From Streptantibioticus parmotrematis (GTDB lineage: Bacteria > Actinomycetota > Actinomycetes > Streptomycetales > Streptomycetaceae): a stretch of 64,000 nucleotides of DNA. Every line of letters starts with the position of its first letter. Within the stretch, counting starts at the first letter, position 1. Below the pieces are notes generated by a model. It made no database searches and was not told the origin of the DNA. It saw only the letters and a list, made by a program, of their open reading frames with translations. The position numbers and the translations under genes are program-made. The stretch is from the NCBI RefSeq assembly GCF_019890615.1, contig NZ_JAINVZ010000013.1:62001-126000 (forward strand). The letters run 5' to 3'. Below are positions 9,968 through 19,724 of the stretch, piece after piece.

Positions 9968-10173
9968 CGCGGGAGGCCATGGAGGAGCTTCAGTCGTTGG
10001 TGTGGGCCGCGACTGATCTGCTCCTCGGGTCGCTCGCCAATGCTGGCGGGAAGACGTCGATGCGTAGAAGTCCCGTCGGCGGGTGCCGTCCTCCACCGCC
10101 CATGATCGGGGACGGCGATGGCAACCGAACAGGGAACTGTACCGACCCGGACCACGAACCTACGGTCGAGTAG
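9958..10173 (+). CDS. Short hypothetical protein before the YbaB-like gene
   Basis: A GTG start preceded by a purine-rich GGGAAGGG overlaps the stop of the previous frame, and the 71-residue product begins PLTREAMEELQSLVWAATDL, a plausible helix. The last 30 residues are rich in Pro, Gly and Arg and look poorly conserved. No family is recognised. It could equally be the distal piece of a frameshifted gene that began near 9600. Confidence 0.25.
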   Translation: MPLTREAMEELQSLVWAATDLLLGSLANAGGKTSMRRSPVGGCRPPPPMIGDGDGNRTGNCTDPDHEPTVE

Positions 10174-10227
10174 AGAGGAGCGTCGGAGGCTCACGTACCG
10201 GCGCCGGATGACCGAACAGGTGGTGCC

Positions 10228-10680
10228 ATGCCGGAGGCGTCGGAAAATCTTGGTAGTGGAATGGACTTCGGCGAGCTGATCCGCGGGACGAGGCGGATCA
10301 GCGGTGGTCTGGCAGATCTGCGGCAGGATCTGATGTCGGTCGAGGCGAACGGCCACGCGGCGGACGGTGCAATCTCCGCGACGGTCTCCGGGGATGGCCG
10401 GGTCGTCGATCTGCGCATCGACGAGTCGGCCATGAACTCGACCGATCCACGGACGCTGGCCGAGTACATCCTCGCGGCCATCGACAATGCGCGGCAGTCG
10501 GTGTCCGCCCAGAGTACGGAACGGATATCCACCATGACCGAGGGGATCGGCTCCCTGCTGGACCGGCTCCGCAACGGCTCGAACGCCCCTCAGGTGACGC
10601 CCCGCCTCCCGCGGCCGGATCCCCGTCGCGGCCGCCAGCCGGAGGAGCCGCCCCGCCGTCGTCCCCGATCAGGGTCGTGA
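10228..10680 (+). CDS. YbaB/EbfC-family nucleoid-associated-like protein
   Basis: This is a 150-residue protein. Residues 5-105 fit the YbaB/EbfC fold: an N-terminal helix, the strand pair GAISATVSGDGRVVDLRID, then a helix with TDPRTLAEYILAAIDNAR. The remaining 40 residues form a basic Pro/Arg-rich tail. Family members bind DNA as dimers, and in actinomycetes copies commonly lie beside ESX/type VII secretion genes, where their role is not established. It ends 52 bases before eccC in the same direction and is probably co-transcribed with it. Confidence 0.75.
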   Translation: MPEASENLGSGMDFGELIRGTRRISGGLADLRQDLMSVEANGHAADGAISATVSGDGRVVDLRIDESAMNSTDPRTLAEYILAAIDNARQSVSAQSTERISTMTEGIGSLLDRLRNGSNAPQVTPRLPRPDPRRGRQPEEPPRRRPRSGS

Positions 10681-10732
10681 GGCCCTCAGTCAACCTGCCT
10701 GCAAACTCCGGCGCGACAGACGAAGAGACGCC

Positions 10733-13700
10733 ATGTCCCGGATCATCTTCCACCGGCCCGCCAGGGTCGTCCCCCCGCAACTACCTACGGAGCCTGTCGT
10801 CCTCGCGGCTCCGCCGCAGCCGGTCGGCAAGGAGGGCAACTCCAACTGGCTGATGCTGCTCATGCCCCTACTGTCCAGCATCAGCATGGCGGCCTACCTG
10901 ATGTCCGGGGGCAAGAAGATGCTGGTGCTGCTGGGCATCGGCTTCGTGGTGCTCTCCATCGGCGTCACCGTCGGTGTCCGCATGCAAATGCGCGGGCAGG
11001 TTCGAAAACAGAAAATCCGCGCTCGAGACCGCTACCTGGACCATTTGGTGGAAGTCCGGAACGCGGCCCGGCAGGTGGCTGCCACCCAACGCATCGTGGC
11101 GGCCTGGCAGTTCCCTACCCCGTACCGATTGTGGGCGATCGCCACCCAGCGGCGGCGAGTGTGGGAGCGTCGCAACAGTGACCCTGACTTCCTCACCGTG
11201 AGCATCGGCCTCGGCTCCGCACCGCTGTCCACTCCGATCCGGCTGGCCGCGCGAAACGATCCGACGGTGGAATACGATCCCCGGGCCAAGGCAGCGGCTG
11301 ACCGGCTCATCGACTCGATGGCCTCCGTGGAGAGGCAACCCGCTTTGGTAGACCTGGCGAAGGCCGGTGTGGTCAGCGTGCTGGGCCCTCGGGCAGAGGC
11401 GCGGGCCATGGTGAGAGCGATGGTGTGCCAGGCCGCGGTGCTCCATGCACCTGACGACGTGGGCATCGTGATCGCCACTGGCGGGGAGGACTGGCACTGG
11501 GCAAAATGGCTGCCGCACACCCATGAGCCGGACACCAGGGGCGAGACGGACGTCGTCCCGCTCGTCGCCGAGGATTTCGACGGCGTCGTCGACCACATCG
11601 CCTGGGCGATCGAGCAAGGCACCCATAACCAGCCGCGGCATGTCTTGGGGGAGCGTGGGGCCGCCGACCCCCGCCGACGGCTGGTCGTCGTGCTCGACCG
11701 GTATGTGCCGCATGCCGCGTGGGCCCGCTCGCCGATCGCCACGGAACTCTTGGCGGTCGCCGGCCCACAGAGCGCCATTACCGTGATCTGCCTGGTGGAG
11801 CACGAACGCGACGAGCCCACGCGGGCCGACATCCGGCTGCGACTGGACGACCAGGGCGTCGTCACCGTCGAGGCCCGCCGCACCGAGCAGCGGACCGAGG
11901 TCGCGGACATAGCCGCCGCGGCTGCCGGTCTCCCTCTGTGCGATGCCGTTTCTCGGGCGCTGGCTCCGCTGCGACTTTCGGTCGAGGGCGAGGAGATTCT
12001 CGCCCAGACCATGTCTCTGCCGAGCATGCTCGGCGTCGGCGACCTGGCAGCCTTCGAGGCGGAACAGCTCTGGGTCTCGGAAGAGGACGAGAACGTTCTG
12101 CGTATGCCGGTCGGCTTCGACGCCAACGGGCAACCCCTGGTCCTCGACCTCAAGGAATCCGCACAAGGGGGCATGGGACCGCACGGCCTCATCGTGGGAG
12201 CCACCGGGTCCGGCAAGAGTGAACTGCTGCGGACCCTGGTAACCGGTCTGACGATGACGCACTCGCCCGAATTGCTGAGCCTGGTACTGGTGGATTTCAA
12301 GGGCGGTGCGACGTTTGCGGGCGTCACCGAACTGCCTCACGTCGCGGGTCTGATCACCAATCTCGTGGATGAGGTCGCACTGGTCGACAGAGTGCGGGAC
12401 GCCCTGGTCGGCGAGCAGCAACGGCGACAGAAAATACTGCGGGACGCCGGCAACATCGACAATGTCCGCGACTACCAACTGCGTCGAGCAGCAGGGGCTA
12501 AGGGCTCGGACGGTCGTCCATTGGAGCCGTTGCCGTACTTGCTGATCATCGTGGACGAGTTCGGTGAACTATTGTCCACCCGGCCGGACTTCATCGAACT
12601 CTTCGTCCAGATCGGCCGAGTGGGCCGGAGTCTCGGCATGCACCTGCTGTTGGCCACCCAACGGCTCGAGGAGGGGCGGCTGAGAGGACTCGACTCCAAC
12701 CTGTCGTACCGGATCTGCCTGCGCACCTTCTCTGCGGCCGAGTCGCGCGTCGTGATCGGTACCCCGGACGCCTACCGGCTTCCGCCCATCCCGGGTTCCG
12801 CGTACCTGAAAGTCACGGACTCTGTCCTGGAACGCTTCCGCGTCGCCCACGTCTCCGGCGTCCACCAGACCGACGAGCAGCGTGAGCTCGCCGCCGGGCC
12901 CTCGCCCACCGATCCCGTACGGTTCGACCTGCGACTTCCACCAGACCCTGATGAGCGGGAGCGGGAGCGGCCGAAGCCCATGCTCCAGGGCCCCACGGAG
13001 ATGCAGCTCATCGTGCAGCGGCTGGGAACGGCGGGGCAGCTGGCGCACCAGGTGTGGCTGCCTCCACTGCCGTCGGCGCTCACACTGGACGACCTCACCG
13101 GACCGATCGGAGTCAATCCCGACCGCGGCATGTCGGCCGAGTGGTGGCCCCACAAGGGAACGTTGCGCTTCCCCGTTGGTGTCATCGATCTGCCGGCGCA
13201 GCAGCTCCAGCAACCCCTCGTTCCCGACTTCGCGCAGGCCGGCCACCTCGCCATCGTGGGCGCGCCCCAGTCGGGCAAGAGCACCTTTTTGCGCACCCTC
13301 CTGTTGTCGGGCATGCTGACCCATACCCCGGCCGAAGCGCAGTTCTACTGCCTCGACTTCGGCGGCGGATCGTTGCAGCCCTTCGAACGGGCGCCACACG
13401 TGGGCGGCATCGCGGGCCGCCACGACCTGGCGCAGGCCCGTAGGGCGCTGGCGGAGATCCACCAACTCATCGCTGATCGGGAAGCCGTCTTCAGGAGGCT
13501 GGGCATCGACTCTGCGGCTGAGTTCCGACGCATGCGCGCCAACCGGCAGCTGCCAACGTACCTGCGAACTGCCGACGTTTTTCTGGTGATCGACAACTGG
13601 GGTGCGGTCAGAGGCGAGTTGGAGGACGTCGACGCGGCCGTGCTCGACATCGCCAACCGTGGCCTCGGCGTGGCGGTCCACCTCGTCCTTGCAACCAACC

Positions 13701-14731
13701 GGTGGGCAGATTTGCGCTTGGCACTGCGAGACACCATCTCCGCTCGCCTGGAGTTGCGACTTAACGACCCCGGGGACTCGGAAATCAATCGCCGGGCCGC
13801 CCGGCAGTTCGGACTCGCCGTGTCCGGGCGCGGCCTGGCTCCTCCAGGTATCCAATACCATGTGGCGCTGCCGCGCCTGGATGGGCAAGACACCGCCGAC
13901 GGACTGTCGGAGGCGCAGGAGGAGGTGCTGGGCAAGCTCGCGGCGGCCTGGACCGGGCCGGTGGCGCCGCCCATCCGGATGCTCCCGGAACGCCTGTCCG
14001 TGGCGGACCTCGAACTGCCGCAGGACGACTCCTCGCCTGGTGTGCCGATCGGCATCGCGGAGCGAGATCTGGCTCCGGTGCGCGTGGAACTGAGCGACGC
14101 TGACCCGCACTTCTTGGTCTACGGTGACTCCGGATCGGGCAAGTCGAGCTTCCTGCGTACCTGGATCAAGGGTCTTGCCGCGAGGAGGACCGCCTGGCAG
14201 GCCCGCTTCATCATGGTCGACTACCGGCGTGCCCTCATGGATGTGGTTCCGCAGGAATTTGTCGGCGCCTACGCGGGCGACGCGAACGCCGCGCATGCCT
14301 ATGTCGAACAGGTCGTGGCCAAGCTCACCGAGCGACTGCCGCCGCCGGAGGTGACGTTGGAACAGTTGCGCAGGCGTGACTGGTGGAGCGGCCCCGAGTT
14401 CTATGTGGTGGTCGACGACTACGACCTGGTCGTGGGCTCGGGGCGGACTTCCCCGCTGTCGCCGCTGGTCGACTTCCTGCCGCAGGCCCGCGACATCGGG
14501 TTGCACCTGATCGTGGCGAGGCGTGTGGCCGGGATGTCCCGCGCTTCGATCGGCGAGCAGCTGATGAGCAGGATCAAAGAGCTCGGAACCAGCGGTCTGG
14601 TCCTCTCGGGTGACCACCGGGAGGGCGTGGTCCTGGGAGACCAGAGAGCCGTGCAGCGGCCTCCCGGCCGAGGTGTCCTGGTCACCCGTCAGGAGCCCGC
14701 CACGCTCGTTCAGGTGGCCCTCACGGATTGA
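10733..14731 (+). CDS. eccC: Type VII secretion ATPase EccC, three FtsK/SpoIIIE domains
   Basis: This 1332-residue protein has two membrane segments near the N-terminus (about 38-58 and 62-82) followed by three P-loop domains. The Walker A motifs are GATGSGKS at 489-496, GAPQSGKS at 843-850 and GDSGSGKS at 1131-1138. The first domain has a full Walker B acidic pair (IIVDEFGELL, Asp608-Glu609). Domains two and three carry weaker versions (VIDNWG and VVDDYD), the usual pattern in EccC, where the first domain is the regulated motor and the others recognise substrates. The length matches fused EccCa/EccCb proteins. No EccB, EccD, EccE, mycosin or WXG100 gene is visible in the window, so the rest of the apparatus must lie outside it or elsewhere in the genome. 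Confidence 0.95.
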   Translation: MSRIIFHRPARVVPPQLPTEPVVLAAPPQPVGKEGNSNWLMLLMPLLSSISMAAYLMSGGKKMLVLLGIGFVVLSIGVTVGVRMQMRGQVRKQKIRARDRYLDHLVEVRNAARQVAATQRIVAAWQFPTPYRLWAIATQRRRVWERRNSDPDFLTVSIGLGSAPLSTPIRLAARNDPTVEYDPRAKAAADRLIDSMASVERQPALVDLAKAGVVSVLGPRAEARAMVRAMVCQAAVLHAPDDVGIVIATGGEDWHWAKWLPHTHEPDTRGETDVVPLVAEDFDGVVDHIAWAIEQGTHNQPRHVLGERGAADPRRRLVVVLDRYVPHAAWARSPIATELLAVAGPQSAITVICLVEHERDEPTRADIRLRLDDQGVVTVEARRTEQRTEVADIAAAAAGLPLCDAVSRALAPLRLSVEGEEILAQTMSLPSMLGVGDLAAFEAEQLWVSEEDENVLRMPVGFDANGQPLVLDLKESAQGGMGPHGLIVGATGSGKSELLRTLVTGLTMTHSPELLSLVLVDFKGGATFAGVTELPHVAGLITNLVDEVALVDRVRDALVGEQQRRQKILRDAGNIDNVRDYQLRRAAGAKGSDGRPLEPLPYLLIIVDEFGELLSTRPDFIELFVQIGRVGRSLGMHLLLATQRLEEGRLRGLDSNLSYRICLRTFSAAESRVVIGTPDAYRLPPIPGSAYLKVTDSVLERFRVAHVSGVHQTDEQRELAAGPSPTDPVRFDLRLPPDPDERERERPKPMLQGPTEMQLIVQRLGTAGQLAHQVWLPPLPSALTLDDLTGPIGVNPDRGMSAEWWPHKGTLRFPVGVIDLPAQQLQQPLVPDFAQAGHLAIVGAPQSGKSTFLRTLLLSGMLTHTPAEAQFYCLDFGGGSLQPFERAPHVGGIAGRHDLAQARRALAEIHQLIADREAVFRRLGIDSAAEFRRMRANRQLPTYLRTADVFLVIDNWGAVRGELEDVDAAVLDIANRGLGVAVHLVLATNRWADLRLALRDTISARLELRLNDPGDSEINRRAARQFGLAVSGRGLAPPGIQYHVALPRLDGQDTADGLSEAQEEVLGKLAAAWTGPVAPPIRMLPERLSVADLELPQDDSSPGVPIGIAERDLAPVRVELSDADPHFLVYGDSGSGKSSFLRTWIKGLAARRTAWQARFIMVDYRRALMDVVPQEFVGAYAGDANAAHAYVEQVVAKLTERLPPPEVTLEQLRRRDWWSGPEFYVVVDDYDLVVGSGRTSPLSPLVDFLPQARDIGLHLIVARRVAGMSRASIGEQLMSRIKELGTSGLVLSGDHREGVVLGDQRAVQRPPGRGVLVTRQEPATLVQVALTD

Positions 14732-15006
14732 GTGGGCCTCGCCAGGGCCCTGGGCCCCTGGGCGGGTTCGGGGCGCCGCCCGTGTGACGGATCTCGGAGC
14801 GGCACCCGTGTACGGCGGGTCCGCACGGCCGAGGTGCGTGCTACACGGCCCTGGACTTCTGCCGCGTGCTCTGGTCGCCGGGAGGCAGATCGACGTGGTG
14901 CGTTTGGTGCGACTGAACCTCGAAATCCCATCGGTCGTATCTCTAAGCATCCGGGGCGCATGCCGTCGGGGCCACGACACCGCGAAACACCAGTGAGGAG
15001 CACACG

Positions 15007-15792
15007 TTGACTTCTGATGGCAGCGAGCCGCTCGGGTCAGGCGAGCCGATCGGTCGCTCCGCGAGTGAGTTGCCGGCGGATCCGAGGCTGCTCCGGCTCG
15101 ACTACTGTCACGAACAGACGGACTGGAACGAAACGTACGACCCGCTGGAATGGTGGCATGTGCGAGTTGGTCTCGTCCACGATTCCCGGGCCGCCGAGGC
15201 GGCCTGTACCGCTGCCGACCGCAGTGATGTCGGGCACCTGCGCTTTTGCAGGGTGCGTGACTCCGGCCGGCACGACATGTGGCGCGTAGCACGGGCCCCT
15301 CAGGTGCTCGGATCCGTGGCAGATGCGATTCTCGATGAGAAGTCCGGTGAGTTCACCGACCCGTTCCAGCAGGCCCTCAGCTGGCCGGTAGGAGACCTGC
15401 TCGTCGTCGATCATGTGGCTTTGGACGAGTGTTGGCGTGGGTTCGGCCTCCGCTCCATTCTGCTGGCCGAGGCATTGGGTGTCCTGGCCTCCGGGTGCTG
15501 CGCTGTGCTCAGCATTTCCGGAATGTCCGCGTCAGGCGGGTTGCGCGCCGAGCCACTGGGACAGCCCTGCGCCGCGTGTGTCGATCCGCGCGAGGACGTG
15601 GTGAACGAGCACTGGGCAGGAGCCGCGTTCCGCCCCTTCCGCGCGGACGTCTGGTTCGCGGATCCGGGACTGCGGGAGTTCGAGACCTGCCGCCAGCGGC
15701 GCGTGGCGGACCTGCTCGACCTGTCACACGCGTTCGGGGAACAGGTGAGAAGAGATGAGACGCAGACGCGCGATCCCTCACGGGTGAAGTGA
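15007..15792 (+). CDS. GNAT-like hypothetical protein of the secretion locus
   Basis: The product is 261 residues from a TTG start with GAGGAG seven bases upstream. The central part resembles the acetyl-CoA binding core of GNAT acetyltransferases: a beta strand LLVVDHVALD, then WRGFGLRSILLAEAL, which matches the Q/R-x-x-G-x-G loop and following helix, then a strand CCAVLSISG. The N-terminal third and the C-terminal 60 residues are not recognised. It follows eccC after 275 bases on the same strand. The substrate is unknown, and the fold could be kept for binding rather than catalysis. Confidence 0.6.
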   Translation: MTSDGSEPLGSGEPIGRSASELPADPRLLRLDYCHEQTDWNETYDPLEWWHVRVGLVHDSRAAEAACTAADRSDVGHLRFCRVRDSGRHDMWRVARAPQVLGSVADAILDEKSGEFTDPFQQALSWPVGDLLVVDHVALDECWRGFGLRSILLAEALGVLASGCCAVLSISGMSASGGLRAEPLGQPCAACVDPREDVVNEHWAGAAFRPFRADVWFADPGLREFETCRQRRVADLLDLSHAFGEQVRRDETQTRDPSRVK

Positions 15793-15945
15793 GGAGAGCC
15801 GTTCAAGACGGCCGCGGGCGGTTCGCTCTTGTACGGGCATCGACCGTGAACTGAACCACGCGACGACTGCATTCGTATACCTAGCGGAAGACTGGACGAC
15901 CGGCTAGCGCCGCGAATTGCACGACATGCCATGAAAGGGACCGCC

Positions 15946-17616
15946 ATGGGGTCATCCCGTGAACCACGCAATCGCCGCTTCCGCCTCGCTTCGGCAGGAA
16001 TCCTCGCTACCGGTACGGTAGCGATGGGTGTGGCGGGCACCTCTCACGCGTTCGCGGGTGATACACAGCCCTCGGACACTCCGCACCACGATTCCCATCA
16101 CAAGACGGCTCCTCGGACCGTGCCGAACAAGCCGGCCGCGGCCGAGGCGAAGACCGCACCGCTCGCCTCCGCGCCGGCGGCCGAGACGATGCCACTGTCC
16201 AAAGCAGTCATCTTCCGGTCCGGTGTCCCCGAGACCTCGCGGGGCCCGACCAGGGTCCTGGCCCAGTCGGCTACCGGGTCCCAGACCGAAACCGCTCCGG
16301 TCAGCAGCCCCGCGCAGGCTGCCCTCGCGCCGCAGGCTGCCCCCGCCTCTCAAGCTGCGCCTGCTTCTCAAGCTGCCTCGGCTTCTCAAGCTGCCCCCGC
16401 GATCCAGACGGCCCCCCGCGAGGAGGCCGCTCCTGCGAGCCAGAACGCCGCCGCTCCCCAGGCCTCACCCCCGTCGTGGGTCGCGTCCAAGCCGCGGCCC
16501 ACGACGGAACCGAAGAGCGACCACCCGGCCGAGGCGACTTCGACATCGCAAGAGACAAGGCCTACAGCCATTCCGCAGGTCGCACACGTGACCGAGACCG
16601 TGGCCACTGGTCAGTCCGGGAATTCGCAGAGCGCGAAGGACGCCTCCGCGTCCCAGCCGCAGGACACCGAAGTGACGCCTTCCACCACGGACTCGGGGCT
16701 GGCGACGCGGCTGTACCGGGTACGACCGGGGGACACCCTTGAGAGCATCGCCGAAAGTCAACTCCACGACGGCTCGCGATACCAGGAGATCTACGATCTG
16801 AACCGCGGCAAGGCGCAGGCGGACGGCCAGAAGCTCACCTCCCCCTCGAACATCGAGCCCGGGTGGGTACTCGAGTTGCCGACGAATGGTGAGGCGTCGC
16901 AGCAGAGTGCTCTGTCACCCGGTACGAAGGGCACACCCGTGACGTCGTCCGCGACTAAGGGCAAGCCCGTGACGCCTAAGCAGGAGGCCGCGTCACCCCC
17001 CGCGCACGTGGCCCCCCTGCCGGTGGTGAAGAGCGAGCGGACCAGTGAGATTCACGAGCCGAAGGCCGCAGCTCCCAGCGCTGCCGCCCAGCCGACGGCG
17101 CGGAATGTCGGCAAAGCGGCCGCAGTGTCGTCGTCGAAGCCTGCTGTTGTGCACACCGGGACGTCCTCGTCATCGCCGAAGACGGATGAGTCGGCGAAGC
17201 CCGCAGGAACTCCGACGAAGGCCGGAGCCACGAGGCGGACCACGAAGATCTCAGCATCCCCTACCTCGCAGTCCAGCCGCCCGCAGGACACCCGAAACAG
17301 CTGGCGGGAATACACGGTGCGACCGGGCGACACACTCGCGTCCATCACCGCGGCGGAGGTGGGCGCCAGCCCCGTCCGTGAGAGGGAGATCTTCGAACTC
17401 AACAAGGACAAGCGGCAGGCCGACGGGTCCGGGTTGACCTCAATGACCCAGCAGTTGAAGCCCGGTTGGAAGCTGGAGATCCCACCTGCCGACGAATGCG
17501 CTTCGGAGGTCGCCACGCATCTGTCGGCGGCGCAGGGCGAGCCCGGCACACCTGTGTCGCACGGAGCCAAGTCCATGGGCAAGCACAGTCATTGGCACGA
17601 TCACAGCTGGTACTGA
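15946..17616 (+). CDS. Secreted protein with two LysM domains
   Basis: The start is placed at the second ATG (15946), which has GAAAGGGA just upstream; an in-frame ATG at 15931 would add five residues. A basic N-terminus and hydrophobic stretch (LASAGILATGTVAMGVAG) end in a likely signal peptidase site after SHAFA. A long Ala/Pro/Gln-rich linker follows. Then come a LysM module (YRVRPGDTLESIAES) near residue 258, a second linker and another LysM (YTVRPGDTLASITAA) near residue 455. Both modules have an unusual insertion around the DLNRGKAQADG/ELNKDKRQADG stretch. LysM binds peptidoglycan or chitin-like glycans. The extreme C-terminus HSHWHDHSWY is His-rich and resembles the W-x-x-H-x-W-Y end of secreted actinomycete transglycosylases, though no catalytic domain is present. 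The N-terminus resembles that of the broken gene at 26080-26651. Confidence 0.8.
   Translation: MGSSREPRNRRFRLASAGILATGTVAMGVAGTSHAFAGDTQPSDTPHHDSHHKTAPRTVPNKPAAAEAKTAPLASAPAAETMPLSKAVIFRSGVPETSRGPTRVLAQSATGSQTETAPVSSPAQAALAPQAAPASQAAPASQAASASQAAPAIQTAPREEAAPASQNAAAPQASPPSWVASKPRPTTEPKSDHPAEATSTSQETRPTAIPQVAHVTETVATGQSGNSQSAKDASASQPQDTEVTPSTTDSGLATRLYRVRPGDTLESIAESQLHDGSRYQEIYDLNRGKAQADGQKLTSPSNIEPGWVLELPTNGEASQQSALSPGTKGTPVTSSATKGKPVTPKQEAASPPAHVAPLPVVKSERTSEIHEPKAAAPSAAAQPTARNVGKAAAVSSSKPAVVHTGTSSSSPKTDESAKPAGTPTKAGATRRTTKISASPTSQSSRPQDTRNSWREYTVRPGDTLASITAAEVGASPVREREIFELNKDKRQADGSGLTSMTQQLKPGWKLEIPPADECASEVATHLSAAQGEPGTPVSHGAKSMGKHSHWHDHSWY
16330..16401 (+). repeat. 18-bp tandem repeat in the linker of the LysM protein
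   Basis: The core TCTCAAGCTG recurs at 16348, 16366 and 16384, an exact 18-base period, with a more diverged copy before them. It encodes repeats of the hexapeptide Q-A-A-P/S-A-S in the secreted linker. Such repeats expand and contract by slippage, so linker length may vary between strains. Confidence 0.8.
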
Positions 17617-17790
17617 TCGTGCCAGCTCTCGGGGGCCGACCGGGGGGCGGAACGGGCCGACGAGCGTGGTGACGTGGCACCCGTCCGTAACAGCCCCGCG
17701 CCCTTACCGCCGACATCCACCCTGCCCGCCCCGGTCGCCCCCTCGGACAGGAAGTCCGCGACACCGCGCGAGAAGTGTGAGAAAGCTGTA

Positions 17791-18084
17791 TCACATCCTC
17801 TTTTCGCAGGTCATAGGCAAGGAAGGGTGGTCATGATCCGGCTTGCTGTTCGGTTGGGCGTCCATGGTCGCTGTTCCGGCCGTGGCGTACTGGCTCCCGC
17901 CTTCGCCCGTCGACTCTGCGAGTACGCCGATCACGCCGGTCTTGGCGATCGCGGTTGTCTGGTCCTGCAGCGCGTGCCGTCCCGTCGTGGAAGCCTGCGC
18001 GCGTGCAGGACCAGTCCCCACGCAAGTAAGAGCGACGCTTGCCACCGTCGCGGTCAGTACAAGGCGTCCTTGTTTGATTCGCAC
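17791..18084 (-). CDS. Small secreted peptide, about 97 residues
   Basis: The start is taken at the GTG at 18084-18082 because GAAGGAAGG lies nine bases upstream; longer in-frame extensions have poor composition. The product begins VRIKQGRLVLTATVASVALT and reaches a likely signal peptidase site after GPARAQA, giving a mature chain of about 68 residues. The mature part (DQTTAIAKTGVIGVLAESTG, then a polar tail ending MTCEKRM) has one Cys and no recognised domain. It is convergent with the LysM gene. The export signal is clear; the function is unknown. Confidence 0.5.
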   Translation of the reverse strand: MRIKQGRLVLTATVASVALTCVGTGPARAQASTTGRHALQDQTTAIAKTGVIGVLAESTGEGGSQYATAGTATMDAQPNSKPDHDHPSLPMTCEKRM

Positions 18085-19043
18085 GTCAAAAGACCTTCCT
18101 TCGCTTCCGCCGGACGGTTCACATTTCCGTCCGTCATCCACGCTACGAAGTGATGCGTGCGGGCACCCTCCGGCCCCCGGCGAATCGATGATGGGGATAG
18201 CCCCCGCTTGACCGATGGCCGCCCGGGTGGCCGGGCCCGCGCGAGGGTACGTCGCTTGCCATGGAAGGCATCCGGGAAATGGGTCTACGTATGCCGGATC
18301 AGCACCAGGCGCTTGCACGGTGGCGCCAGTGAGCGCGCACGGCCGACGCGCTCGGTGCTGCCCAGGTCGGCATCGCCCGCCATGTCGTCAGCAAGGCTGG
18401 CGACGCGACATGTTGGCTTGGTGAATGGGTCCCATGGAGCCCGATTCACGGCCGAGCCGGACGCGGTGGCACAGCGTGAGTGCCGGAATCACGGACGGCA
18501 GTCTTGACCAGTTCCCATGTATCGCACCCCCACTGCTGGGGCGGAGCGGAACCCCTACCCTGTCCGGGCGTTCGGGTGGCTCGCCTGGAGCGATGCGCGG
18601 TTCGGCCTCGTCCTTGTGGCAGCGTCTACCCGGTGGGCGCTATGAACGGGGCGTCCAGTCGGTCACGGTGCCCCGCGCATTCAGCCGACTCCCAGTTGTC
18701 CTTTCGAGCCACCGGCGACAGCAGACCCCGCACATACCCACGCATCCGGCACCGCAGATCCACCCGCGAAAACCGACCCCCAACAACGACTCCGACTCCG
18801 CCGCCCACCCGAGGGAGGCGTGTAGCGGTCTCAACGCCATTGCTACCGCGCCAGTTTCGGCCCAGGCTAGGATATTCGGCTTGCGCGTCGAGAATCGAGG
18901 ACCATGTACTGTGCGCTTGCCCCCTGGCAGCGCCACCTCAACCGCGCCGAGCGCCGGCCGGGCTGACGTCCCGCCGGGCATGAGCATCGCCCCCGCTGCC
19001 CGGAGAAGGCGGGGCGGTTGCCACGTGGTAGCGGTCGTGGCTG
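18085..19043. other. Stretch without a convincing gene
   Basis: About 960 bases between the small secreted gene and the SRPBCC gene. Several open frames exist on both strands, but their translations are Pro/Arg/Ser-rich, lack ribosome-binding sites and resemble no family. The part just after 18084 must hold the promoter of the secreted peptide. No repeat, RNA gene or IS remnant was noticed. Confidence 0.5.
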
Positions 19044-19496
19044 TCAGACTTCAGCCTCCTGCGCCAGTCGTTCGAGCGTCCGAACCATCGTCTCCCGGTT
19101 ACGATTGGAGCGTCGCCTCAAGCCTGTGGTGAGTACTGAGCTCAACTTGTACAGCGGACCGCGCTGGTCGACCGTTCGCTCGATGATCTCGCATCCTCCT
19201 CCCGCCGGTCTGAGCTCGAACTCCCACGTCGCTACGCGACGTCCTCGTGCCGTGACGGCAAAGGCGAAGCGCCTCCCGTGTTCGGCGGCGGTGACAACGC
19301 AGAGCGTGCTCCATTTGATGATGCCGCGGCGGTTGTCTCCACGGAACGTCGAGCCGACCGCACCAGGAATGCCGCTGAGCCATACCCCGCCGGCCGACTC
19401 AGGGCTCCACTCGTTCATGCGGGTTATGTCCGCGATCAGTTCGTACACGCGCTCGGGATCGCCAGACGTCAGCCGCCTTACCTCAATCGCGGCCAT
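19044..19496 (-). CDS. SRPBCC-family (polyketide cyclase/dehydrase-like) protein
   Basis: The start is placed at the ATG at 19496, preceded by GCGAGG, giving 150 residues; the upstream in-frame extension looks non-coding. The sequence follows the START/SRPBCC helix-grip pattern: an initial strand MAAIEVRRLTSGDPERVYELI, the signature ADITRMNEWSPES, then alternating strands with GSTFRGDNRR and WEFELRPAGGGCEIIERT, and a long C-terminal helix ending LERLAQEAEV. Proteins of this kind bind hydrophobic ligands and are often annotated as cyclase/dehydrase or polyketide cyclase 2. The gene stands alone, so no pathway can be assigned. Confidence 0.8.
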   Translation of the reverse strand: MAAIEVRRLTSGDPERVYELIADITRMNEWSPESAGGVWLSGIPGAVGSTFRGDNRRGIIKWSTLCVVTAAEHGRRFAFAVTARGRRVATWEFELRPAGGGCEIIERTVDQRGPLYKLSSVLTTGLRRRSNRNRETMVRTLERLAQEAEV

Positions 19497-19724
19497 CTCT
19501 GTACCTCGCAATCGACGTGAGTTGATGGAGAGCACGAGCCGACGTCCCGACGGATGTCTCGCAGCGGCCGTCCGTAAAGATCGCGCCACAGCGCCTTGCC
19601 GACACACAGGGATCGGCCAGCAGGACGCCACTTCGCGACTTCCCCGGGGTCTCGTGGCGTCACGGCCTTCCAGGCCGGCAGCAGTCATCGCGGTGTGAGT
19701 GTGAGTGCAATTAGGGGGTTGGTG

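Noticed and set aside
12569-15292. A 907-codon open frame on the minus strand
   Set aside because: It is antisense to eccC, whose protein has three complete P-loop domains; the minus-strand translation is Arg/His/Gln-rich without motifs, a common artefact of very G/C-rich DNA.
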